A stretch of 64,000 nucleotides of DNA from Pyrenopolyporus hunteri (lineage: Eukaryota > Ascomycota > Sordariomycetes > Xylariales > Hypoxylaceae). Below the pieces are notes generated by a model that was not told the DNA's origin, did not search any database, and saw only the letters and a program-made list of their open reading frames with translations. A program made the translations under genes and the position numbers. The DNA lies in contig CADCXC010000018.1 of the NCBI GenBank assembly GCA_902806595.1, positions 62,001 through 126,000 of the forward strand, read 5' to 3'. Below are positions 35,034-45,292 of this stretch, piece after piece (the first letter of the stretch is position 1; each line of letters begins with the position of its first letter).

Positions 35034-38000
35034 ATGGATACTCCTAACGGCACTCGAGCACGAGGCCGAAAGAACCATACCCTTCCCACCGCCTCATCAT
35101 CATCATCTCAAAACTCATCCGAATTGGCCATGCAGCAACCTTCATCCGCACCCACCTCCTTTTCTTACTCTCCGGAGATTGCAAGTCCTTCTGCTTCTAG
35201 AGAAACGCGGATGCGCGCTCGCGCCATCGACAGCGTCGCTACCACCAATACTACTGCTCCTACTACGACGGACGATCTCGCCAACAAAGGCGGTCGCTCC
35301 TTGAGAAAACGTCCGCGTGTAGACTACACGTTTGACCAGCTTGATGATCTTGAGAATCACGCTACGAAATCAAGCCCCATTGCTAGTAGATCTCTGAAAA
35401 AGCGCAAGACAGACCTTGCCGCAAATGAGAATGAGATAAATGAAGATTTTGAGGTTCGCAGTAAGAGACGAGCTTCTGAGCAGCCCCAGCCGTCGTCATC
35501 ACGTCGACGCAATACCCGAAAGTCCACAGTGGAGCCGCAGGTTTTCGTGCCGGAGCAGCAGGCGGATGATGTCGAAGTACAGGACACCATCGAAGTTGGC
35601 GGGCATCATAGCGATCCCTCGGAGGAGTCGATCCTTAGACGTACCAGTTCCGGATCTTCAATCAACGACTCCAAGGCGCCCGCTCCTAGCGCTTTACTAG
35701 ACTCACCTATTCTCTCACGACCTTCGCAGTCCTCGGAACCTACGCTTCCTTCACTGTCATCAGACATTCCAAAGGATTCGCCGTCGGACAACAAGAAGCA
35801 ACTTAAGCAGCAGGGAGAAGGCCAAGACGAAGCCGCCGTTGAAGACGGCATTGAATCCCGAGAGTATGGAGATGAGCAAAGGGCTAGTGGGGCCCTTCCA
35901 AATATAGACGGCGATCATGCCGAACCAGATTCATTGGAATACCTAACCCCATACATGGGAAACGCCTTCGTCTATTATCCGGACTATCAGGGCGATGAAC
36001 CCGACCCGGATCCCGAACCCGAACCCGAGGCCGACGGCGACGCCGATATTAACCCCGAGGACGAAGCGGATCCTAACGCTGATCCTGTAGCCAATCCAGA
36101 TCTGGAACCTGACGCGGCCAATGAAGACATTGCTGAAGGAGTGGCGGCCGCAAAAGATGTGGTTGCCGAGGAGACCCCAGCCGATACTGCCGCGAATTCG
36201 CCATCTGCAGACGCGGATCCGCCTGGTACCCAACCAACAGATATGAAGCTATTTCGCTTCAAAGAGACCAGGCCAGCTGCCGAGTTCGTTGACCTATTCA
36301 AGGACATCAAGTCCCTATCTGCGGATGAGATCTATCGAAGACTTGAAATCACGAACCGCGCCCTCCAAGCATGGCAGAATGAGCACAAGGAGTTACGAAA
36401 GTTCACGGACGACCACGATAATTCGATCAGATATCAGAAAGAAGAAGAGTCTTTCCAACGCCGCTTCAAAGCGGCTACTGGCAGAGACCCTTCCGCCAAT
36501 CCTGTCCGAAAGGATTTCGTCGTGAAGGGTGTCAGGGCCCAGGATAACACGGATCCTCTAGAGGCATACGCTCGACAACAGGACAGGATCATGGCGAACG
36601 TCTACGGATTCGAATACGACCCAAGCGCTGCGAGAATAGGAAAGCAGAATCCCATCGCGCAACGAACCGGCGTAGGACGACACGGACGCCTTCGCGAACG
36701 GCCTAAACAAACAGCCAAGGCGGCTGAAGCCGACGAACCTACTATTATTCAAGGAAAACGAACGAGAAAGGCACCGGAAAGGTTCAATGGAGGTGAGGCC
36801 CCTAGCAGAGGCAGCACCCCCGCCCCTTCCCAACGCCGAGGACGTCGCGGCGCGCAGGCTCAAGACAACGACGACCAGAACTCGGCCCGTACCCAAAACC
36901 AAACTCAAGCTCAGAATCAGAATGAGGATCCTGCTGCGCCAGAGCCGGTAGCCGAGCCTGTTGCCATGGAGGGCCCTAAGAAGAAAGGAAAAGGCGGTAG
37001 ACCTCGTAAGAATCCCATCCCGCCGCCTGAACCCGCCCCCACTCCAGCCGCAGAGCCAGAATCCGAGGCGGAATCCGAGCCGCAGCCATTACCAGCAGGC
37101 AACGGGCAATCTAAGGCGCTGCCAAAGATTCCGATCAAGTCGCAAGCTAAATCCAGATCTAAAGCTCAGCCTAAGACAGAACCGGAGCTGCAGCCCAACG
37201 CCGAACACAACCCCGAGCCAAAGCCCTCACTCAAGAGGGAGGCGGAGCAAGATGCGGAAGAACAACCAGGCCGTAAACGCAGACGCAGAGCTCCTGCGTC
37301 GACCCCCGTCGCCACTACTACTCCGGCTGCGGAAGAAGAAGACGATGCGCCTGGAGGTACGGAAGCTCGGGCTCCCGCAAAGCCGACGCGCCAGAGGAAC
37401 TCCAGAAAAGCCGAGAATCCTTCTGGATCTTTCAGCGCCGCACATACTCCTATGACTTCTAACCCCTATGATCACCAAGCTGAGCAGCCTCGCCCGCCAA
37501 CCGCCTCCTCAACCGCGACAGCGGAGACGGTGGCGTCCACGAGCAACTATCAACTTCGAGAGAAGCGCCAGAGGAAGTTCACTAACGATTTCAACGACGA
37601 CGACTTCATCGAAGCACCCAAACGAAAGCGTACCAGGCGAGCCCCGAAGAAGACGGGGGCCAACGTTGAGGAGCCAGCCCCCGCTCCGGAGGCCCCCCCG
37701 GCGCCAAAGGCAGAGCCGGACGCCGCTCCTGCGCCGAAACCGCCTACAAAAATTAGGCTGAAGGTAAAAAGGGGTGACGGTATAATCCAACCTCCCCCGG
37801 CGCCCACTCTGGGCGCCCCTTCACTGGGGCTCACAGCAGCCCCAGCCCCTACCCGTGGGGGAAATAACGTAAACGGAAAATCCAACGGCAGCGTCGGTGG
37901 CGACGGGGCCACCGACGCTAATAACGCCGACGGAGAAGCTGGGGGAGACCCCAGCAAAAACTACGACACGATGACCAAGTCCGAGAAGATGTCGTATTCC

Positions 38001-38250
38001 ATGAAAGGTATGTGTAGTCCCCTCCATTCATTATTCCCGATCCGCATGTTGCTAATACTTGTTGATAATAGCCCGATGGGCGTCCGGCTCGATGAACGTA
38101 GCCGTGGCCAAACGCCGCGCTACGCTCGCGGCCAAGAAGCAGGGCGCGAAACAACCCGCGGCAGCAGATGCCGCGGGTTGTGGGCAAGGGCAAGGGCGCG
38201 GAGCGGCGCCGGATGAGGACGACGACGACTCTACTGCCCGAGGGCAGTAG
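35034..38250 (+). CDS. Large disordered AT-hook-like nuclear protein (2 exons)
   Basis: Exons 35034-38007 and 38072-38250 give 1050 residues; the 64-nt intron has GTATGT and a GCTAATAC branch site. The protein is mostly disordered: Arg/Lys clusters (SLRKRPRVDY, RSLKKRKTD), an acidic DPDPEPEPE tract at about 320-365, and a Pro/Ala/Lys-rich second half. KGGRPRKNP (about residue 653) fits the AT-hook core GRP, a minor-groove DNA-binding motif. A helical segment at about 405-540 (FVDLFKDIKSLSADEIYRRL and the DPLEAYARQQDRIMANVYGF part) is the best conserved-looking block. The C-terminus KMSYSMKARWASGSMNVAVA crosses the intron. A nuclear, chromatin-linked role is inferred. The last exon lies inside the hairpin run described separately, and a hairpin covers the stop codon. 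Confidence 0.72.
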
Positions 38251-38930
38251 AGTACGTCCCCATCCGGCTCCGGCTGCCTCCCCACCCGTGGCGGCAGCCC
38301 TTTCCCTTGCTCTCGCCCCTGCGGTCGCAACCCCCGATTACTACAAAACCCTACGGGGGGCGACACGCCGGACGGCCTGTCGGGTGGCGGGAGTTTTGGA
38401 ATTCGAGCCAAACTCCCGCCCGCCTATACGACATCTAGGGCAGATGGGGCGGCCATAAAAGCTCAACCGGCCCCCATCTGCCACTCATAGAGGGCGGCAT
38501 GAAGCTGGGTAATTGAGCCAACGCCAAGCCGCCCTCTCATACTCCTCGGGGATAGAAGAGCGGCACAAAGCAGCCCCGTGCCGCGGCGTGTGGACAGGGG
38601 GAAGCTCATACGGGGCTCAACCCTCCACACCATCCGTCCACATGCCGTATCCATGGTAGATGGGATGAACAGGAAGCCGGATACTCGAACCAGCGCCCGG
38701 CTCCCCCATCCTTATCCATGGAGGCGATGTGTAGATCGGTAGTGGGATGGGTTGTCGGATACTTGAACCGACACCAAGTCCACCTACCGGTCAGCAGGGG
38801 GGTGGGTAGAAGTGCTCCCAGGTACTTCAACCAAGGTCTTACTAGAGCCAATCCACCCCTCTAACACATTGCGGCCCATTTGGACAGCTAGCTGGATACT
38901 TGAACCAAGCTACTGTGCAAATGGGCGCGT
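38152..38930. repeat. Array of at least ten different hairpins with a shared loop core
   Basis: Successive inverted repeats: 38152-38163/38169-38180 (12 bp perfect); 38229-38239/38242-38252 (11 bp, over the stop codon of the upstream gene); 38272-38278/38293-38299; 38361-38382; 38386-38399/38408-38420 (13 bp with one bulge); 38439-38449/38472-38482 (11 bp); 38489-38498/38528-38537 (10 bp); 38560-38566/38578-38584; 38588-38594/38624-38630; 38650-38664/38705-38722 (7+6 bp); 38734-38747/38779-38792; 38798-38806/about 38852-38861; and about 38871-38889/38911-38929. Stem sequences differ but pairing is kept. Loops of several units contain GGATACT(T/C)GAACC or a close variant (38679-38691, 38757-38769, 38894-38906; weaker at 38398-38409 and 38821-38832). 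No long ORF explains it. Confidence 0.8.
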
Positions 38931-40086
38931 CCTCGAGGGGTATAAAGGGGGGGAGTGGAAACGAGGCCTACGCGGTGGGGGATGGGACGACGACACGACT
39001 GTATATGCTAGCATGGAACCTACGCATTGCATTGGGGATTTTGAAGGAAGCGTGGTTTATATTACACCGGCGGGTTGGCATGGATGTTTAAATACACCAT
39101 GGAGTGGGAGGCATTGTGTACATTGAATGATAGAGGTCTATAAGGCAAGGGCCGTCACCACAATTTTAGAGGGACAAGCATGCATACCCACCTATACATA
39201 TAACACGAGTAATTAATCACCGGAGTAAGACATACCTACAGAGCGCCCTTCTAATTACGTATGTGAAGCAGACATTCTACCCTAATATGTGTAGAACTCG
39301 CAACCCATCAGCTTAAAATTTCCTTTTTACGTCAAGGTGGAAGGAGTGGGAACAGCGGAATACGTGAATCCCAGGTCTTATGGCGCCGAAGCAAGATAGT
39401 ATCTATCCGATAGCCCATTCCATCCCTCGTGATAGAAACTATTCAGGATGGAAAGATAGACACCTACATATATTGATACCTACAGGTATGGTTCGGACTA
39501 GACACACTTATATTCTCTTATCCCAGTCACATGTAACTAATTCGCAAATATCCTGTATTGCAAAGTTATCTAGACGACCTAGATGCTTTCCCGCCAGACT
39601 AGGTTATGTTTAGAAAGTCGAAAAAGTTTGCTTACTTGTATTTAATACGTCGATGGGTGTTTAGAGTATGATATCAGCGTCTACGTCTACGGGATCTATT
39701 AAGATCCCCAGGTTTGAATCACTCTACAATATCCCCAGCGCATTCATGTTATATGAATATACGGCTGGGTATCAATCGGACAGAGCTAGTGTGCCATAAC
39801 TAGAGAGGAAAAAGTCACTGATACGATCACAGGCACTATTGGGAACTGAACCGTCAATTGTCCAGGATGCTGTTTCTTTTGGTATGTCTCCTTTACGCCC
39901 CGTAGCCGAAATGCAAAGTGACCAGTCCTTCTACCAGACACGCGGTAATGCCTTCGTCGTTTCCACCCCAATCCGTCGTGGAAGTGGCTGGCCATGTCGG
40001 TGTCTTCCAATCATGATGACTCGTCGTCAATAAGGTAAGGTAGTGTAAGTCCGCCTCTCTCCCGTGCTCTCCCTAAACGCTTTCCT
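38931..40086. other. Rest of convergent spacer before L23
   Basis: AT-richer sequence without recognisable genes or hairpins of the preceding type. It presumably holds the L23 3' UTR near 40086. Confidence 0.55.
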
Positions 40087-41099
40087 TTACATCACAACAC
40101 CAGAGTTGCTGGCGATACGCTGTTTCGTTGGTTAGAGCTGACGCAGGTGTGGTTATACGAAGAGGTCACTTACGGGCCATAATTCGGCGGCTTCCTTTCC
40201 GACGGGGCCGGTGATGGCAGAGCCCTTCATCTCACCCTTGGGGTTGACGATCTAGAAAGAAGAAGCGTCAGCATATACATGTCAAATAATCCATAGACAA
40301 CACGTGACAGCCATGAGCCCCCCATATCCATGATCGCGTAGATTTCGCGCCGCGAGAATGGCCGTGCTGGAGCCGGTAGTCGTGTGGCTGGGTAAAAAGA
40401 TCAAACTCACCACACCAGCGTTGTCCTCGAAGTACAGGAAAACACCGTCGGTTCGCTTCCAGGGCTTGGACTGCCGGACGATGACGGCGGGGTGGACCTT
40501 CTTTCGGAGCTCGGGCTTGCCCTTCTTGACGGTGGCCATCACCATGTCACCAACACCACCGGCGGGGAGTCGGTTCAGGCGGGCACCGATACCCTTGACG
40601 GAGATGATGTACAGATTTCGGGCACCGGAGTTGTCTGCGCAGTTCATGATAGCACCGCTGTTCGGCCTGTTAGCTCTCGCGCATTTGACGGAGGAGTTGG
40701 GTTCGCTGTAACTTACACAGGCAGACCGAGGGTCATCTTGAGCTTGCCACCAGGGGCACCACGCCTATGAAGAAGCAGAATGTTAGTAGGACTGCTTCAA
40801 AGCTTCATTGTCCCGCACGGTATCCCGTCGATCGCGTCGTGCATCCTCTCCCAAGCGAATCTCGACTATACGGCGGTTCTGAGTACGATATCCAGCCTCG
40901 ATAACATTGAATTTTCCTGATTTCCCATTGCGATTTTTCTAAGGCCTCCTCTTACTATGCGAGCCGTCCCTTCGCTAATTTCGTCGCCATCTTCTCGTTC
41001 CCCGCCAATTTCAATTCCTCCTCTTTACCCCCCACTAAATCTGGATGCGAATCGCGGGAATCGGGTTCGAATGAGAGGGACTTACGAAATCTTGGCCAT
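40087..41099 (-). CDS. RPL23: 60S ribosomal protein L23 (uL14), 5 exons
   Basis: Exons 41086-41099, 40717-40764, 40411-40657, 40174-40251 and 40087-40119 join to 139 residues, the standard eukaryotic uL14 length. The first exon is just 14 nt (MAKIS...), followed by RGAPGGKLKMTLGLPV, then IMNCADNSGARNLYIISVKG, KKGKPELRKKVHPAVIVRQ and FEDNAGV, then IVNPKGEMKGSAITGPVGKE, and finally a 33-nt exon RIASNSGVVM. uL14 sits at the subunit interface of the large ribosomal subunit near the sarcin-ricin loop and contacts eIF6. The four introns (45 to 321 nt) have good GTAAGT or GTGAGT donors. Being intron-rich at the 5' end is usual for fungal ribosomal protein genes. Identification is essentially certain. 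Confidence 0.97.
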
Positions 41100-41265
41100 T
41101 GCGACTGAGTTATTTCGGTTCCTTTACGGTCGGGTGTTTTGCTGGTCGAGAGACGAGGTGGTGGATGTGGTGGTCGTTGTCACGGAATAAAAGAGGTCAA
41201 GCAGCTCCCAAATTTCTTCGGTAGTAGTTTGTACGTTAACAGCGAAATGTGCGGCTTGGAGAAAA

Positions 41266-41273
41266 AAACCCTA
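41266..41273. promoter_or_regulatory. Telobox-like AAACCCTA in the L23 promoter
   Basis: AAACCCTA lies 167 bp upstream of the L23 start codon. Telobox-type sites bound by Tbf1-like factors are known in ribosomal protein promoters of many fungi. The single match is short and could be chance. Confidence 0.35.
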
Positions 41274-41869
41274 GGGGCCCACAAAACTTAGAAGCGACCT
41301 ACAGCTATTTCCCTAAGGAGAAACTATGTCACGTGCCGCCTACTTCGGACGGGATAGCGCCAGAATGAACGCCTCAGCCACATGGATTCCAGAATCTCGT
41401 CAACACTTCGATTCCTGTAAATATGCTAATGTTAAATATAACTCGTGTATCTGTAATCTCTCGATTACCTATGAATATAGCAGTTATCCAAATACATACC
41501 CGTTTACGATATAGTGATTTCGTAATGTTGATTCTGGTACTTATCTAGGTACCTAGGTACCTAATAATAGGTGTGGCTAGAGGATCAACCCGACGTGGCT
41601 CCCCAGAGTTAGGTACTTTAGCGACCCCTCAAAAAGAATGCCAGTGCCCTTTCAACCTCTCGCATGTGATGTCCACCAAAATATCTCCCGATAGAATCCA
41701 CGTTATTATCGCTCATATCACGAGGTCGCCATCGACGTCCTAATAAGAATTCCAATAATATTGAAATTGATACGACTATTCCTTATCTAATTGGACTCGA
41801 CACTGTTCCAGTTATGCCTGCCTTCTTATGCCCACAGATCCCCCTACGCCGGACGCGCGGCTGGTGCGC
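41274..41869. other. Intergenic, no gene seen
   Basis: Flank between the L23 promoter and the GST 3' end. TACCTAGGTACCTAGGTACC lies near 41541-41562. Nothing else is recognised. Confidence 0.55.
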
Positions 41870-42918
41870 CTAGTGATCATCCCTCTCGGACCAAGGCTTC
41901 AGGGCTTCGAGCAATTTCTCGTGGACAGCCGCATCTCCGCTCCGTTTCAACAACTCCGCCAATACGTTCTCCCCGACTCTGCGTGCGAAGATAAGGTAGC
42001 CGCCCCATACGAAATCAGCGTAGCTCACAGTCTTCCCGAGGAAGAACGGGCCATCGCTGTTTTCTTTCAGCAGGGCGGTGACCTTCTGCAGATGCGGCTC
42101 GGCTCCTTTCCAGGCCTTCTCGCCACCAAGCTCTTTCTCCGCCTGCTCCAGAGGCATACCGAATTCCGCTTCACGGGTCCGGTTGAAGTATTCGGCGCTA
42201 CGCTCATTCAGGAGTTCCCTAGCGACGCCCGGAATCAGGATGGTCCTAAGAGGAGCCGATACGTCGACGACGTATTGCTTGATCTTGGACAGGTAAGGCG
42301 AGTCTAAGTGTAAGCTCGGCTCGGGGTATTTCTCCTCGAGCACTTCAGCTATCTTCCAGGAATCCGTTACCCATGTCCCGTCCGGCAAAATGATCGTCGG
42401 GATCGTGTAGAGGTCCGCTTTCGGGAGGCTATAACATAGATGTCAGCAAGTGCCGAATAGTATTGAGTTTAATCTGGCAGAGAAGTCTCGCCATCGAATC
42501 AAGCGTCATGCAACTTCTGTCAAGGACAGTAATATGACCAATCAAATATAGGTTTCATAGCCCCCCAATTCTAATTGGTCATAAAGTCGGACACCCTTAT
42601 GGCGAGTATAGAAGGCATTCCGGTGTCATGGGAGAGACTCACTGGTCCTGTAGCCTAGGCTTTATGTCTGGATACTCGAGCTAGTGCCGGTCAGCAATTC
42701 TGAAGGTACTCGTTTTAAGGGTATTGCCAAAATTTACCCATTCAGTCTTATAGGGAATCCCCTTGTAGTTCAAGACAAACCGAGCTGTTTCCTATCTTTT
42801 AGTTATCAAAACTTTCCAGGGGACGTCAGATACACCTACTTTTCCACGGGTTCGGTGACCACGACTTGTTCGGTGGCTTGGACGGCAAGTCGAAGAGTAC
42901 TACCTCCTGGTTGGACAT
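41870..42918 (-). CDS. Glutathione S-transferase, etherase-like (GTE) class (4 exons)
   Basis: Exons 42840-42918, 42738-42784, 42643-42680 and 41870-42428 give 240 residues; introns are 55, 57 and 214 nt. The short 5' exons were found by frame and family fit: MSNQEVVLFDLPSKPPNKSW, then SPNPWKTRFVLNYKGIPYKT, then EWLEYPDIKPRLQD, and in exon 4 LPKADLYTIPTIILPDGT. SWSPNPWKTR is the active-site loop pattern of the fungal GTE class related to bacterial LigE beta-etherases, where a Ser rather than Tyr is expected to activate glutathione. TIPTI supplies the cis-Pro and DGTWVTDSWKI the glutathione gamma-Glu site. The helical C-terminal domain covers about 110-230 with GPFFLGKTVSYADFVWGG. Cytosolic detoxification is the likely role. 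Confidence 0.88.
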
Positions 42919-45292
42919 TGCGAATCGTGTGTTTCTGACGACTGACTAAGAAGCTTGTGAGTTATGCGATGATCTGTTAGCAGACGATAGTTTACAGAGA
43001 AGAGAACCGCAAGACCTAAGCGGGCAAGTCGTCGATTCTTATCCTCGAGCTGTAACAGCTCCTAATCAAAGCCATTGAAAGCTACGTCAACCCCCCTTCG
43101 GATTTAATTGGCCGAATGGCTGTGGGGCTTTACCCCCGATAAATATGTCAATTCATGCCTTCCACGAGCCTCCTATTGGCCCCTAACAGCGCGCCCTTCG
43201 AGCACCCCACTCGATCGAGGAAACGGAACCGTCGAGGCGCTGCGAAGCCGCTTTCTATCGCCTTCCATTGGTCTGCACCGATTAGGTAGCTGAGATTCCA
43301 TCCCACACTGTCCCCCATCTGGCAATGCAGTAGTTGTCTATCATGGAAATGTCGCGCGTGAATTGCAGCAAGTGTTCGCCGTTTCTAGCGCTCTACTAGT
43401 CCTCCGTATCAGTACGCGGTAAGCTAGGTACGCCCTATAGTGGATAACCTGGTGTTATATTTCTTACCAGGGCCGCCAGGCCAGTAACCATCACTGGCGT
43501 TCGCTTAGTAATTCTTAGTATAACCTCGAAATCACATAATTATCTAATCATACTAATTTACGTACTATTATATGGCAGGTAATGGTCCATCGGCGTTATC
43601 CAGAAGCGTACCATTGCCTTAAGTAGGTAAATGATGGCACTTAGGTACGGCATTTCTTAGCCGCAAGTCAGTAATAAACCGCCCGGCTTACAAATCCGTA
43701 TATCGGCGCTTTCCCACGGAGACTTTATCATTAATAAATACCTAACCACCTAACTTCCAGTTAGGGGTAATACGACACCATAATATATGATTGGCGTGCT
43801 AGGTCGAGTTTGTCTCGATCGCAATTATCGGTCCCTGTCACATAACAGTAGACAGCGCTTACAAGTGAAGGCTGTTAACAGCACCTTGAGCTTAGCCTGA
43901 ATGTTGGCCGTCTAGTGTGGTGTTTTACTATCTACGATGGCGAAGCTTTCCATTTCGTCGCTATTTAATCATGGTTTTGCAGAACTTTGCGTACTGCCCA
44001 AACTTAAGAAAAGGTATAACCGTGTGTTGTGAAATTTCAATTTTATGTTTCGTATATTTATCTTCCCTGGTCTTGTATAAAAAGTTATACCTACGTCTCC
44101 GTTAATGCGTTGCGATCTTAAGCGTGTTACCCGGTTAAGATGGCTATGAAGACTTTCGTAGGTGCGTATATATCATCTTGATATTTAACGAACAGCGCAT
44201 TTTACTTTATTCCAGAGTAAATGGATGTTTTTTCCAAACTAATATAATTGCTAGACTACGTATATCCCTATTGGTTTGCTAACTTCGTTGGCGAATTTTA
44301 TGGTGATGACAATTTTCCATGCCTTCCATGGGTTTCTTTTAGAGGACCGGCGGTATCGCCAGCAAAGTTAAATGTTGGGTAAAATGAAGCAACTTCTTGT
44401 AGCAAATGTACTATGAAGTTGTTACCGAAGTTTCACGAAGGCAGGGGCAAGGGTAAGGAACAAATATCTACGTCATATTCAGGAACGCTTAATATATGCA
44501 CATACACCCAAAGGCAGCTAGTACGCTATGCCTAATTCGTGGGTAATGCGACAGAAATGCCGGTTACCTCTGTGCATGTAACCAATCACGATTTATCATC
44601 ATCTCTCCATGTATACCCTAGGTATGTACTACCTTTTGTATAGCTGATTGCTGCTGTAGAACGAACTAAGGGTTCACGATTTATTTTACCTACGATTCAA
44701 GCTACTCAGTGGGATATTACTTGATAGCTGTAATTGAATATATGGCTCGTACACTTATATAAACGTAGAAATTCACCAAAAACGGAAGCATGTGGCTCGA
44801 GGTACCAATATGCATTTATTGTATATAGGTACCTACCTACATGTATCTTACCTGGGCCCGAGCTCACCTGCGAATAGGACTTTTTAGCCCCCGATGTTTT
44901 TCATTTACAATACATTACCTAATCCAAGACCAGTTCGCATCTGACTTTTCTGGCTGGTAAGATAGTACGGTACCTAGGTAGATACTTGGTACTTGTGCAG
45001 CTGAACTTTGCCCAATAGGCGCGACGGAAGTATCCCTAAAAGGGTCAATCTCTGGTGGCGTCAACTGTATTACATGTACAGTACAAGTACATGAGGGACC
45101 CCCAACGTGCCATTTGGGCCCTAGTCTAAAAATCAGCTAGCGCAGAGCTAGCCCCAGTGCGTGGAAGTTATCGATAAAGACCGAAGGGTTTCTGGTGGCT
45201 GAAGTCAAGTTACCCACCTCGAACATCCTCACCTAACCTTGTTTTCTTCCCATCTTCATCACATTCTCAGTTGTTCCAACGCACCATCAACC
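42919..45292. other. Gene-poor intergenic before the histone deacetylase gene
   Basis: About 2.4 kb without a convincing frame. AT-rich between 43500 and 45000, with TACCTAGGTA-type motifs near 44827 and 44970 and a palindrome-like TACATGTACAGTACAAGTACAT near 45071. The last few hundred bases presumably contain the deacetylase promoter. Confidence 0.5.

Noticed and set aside
42667..42690. Apparent extra copy of the hairpin loop motif (GGATACTCGAGC)
   Set aside because: It is coding sequence of GST exon 3 and its acceptor on the minus strand (LEYPDIKPR), with no surrounding stem.
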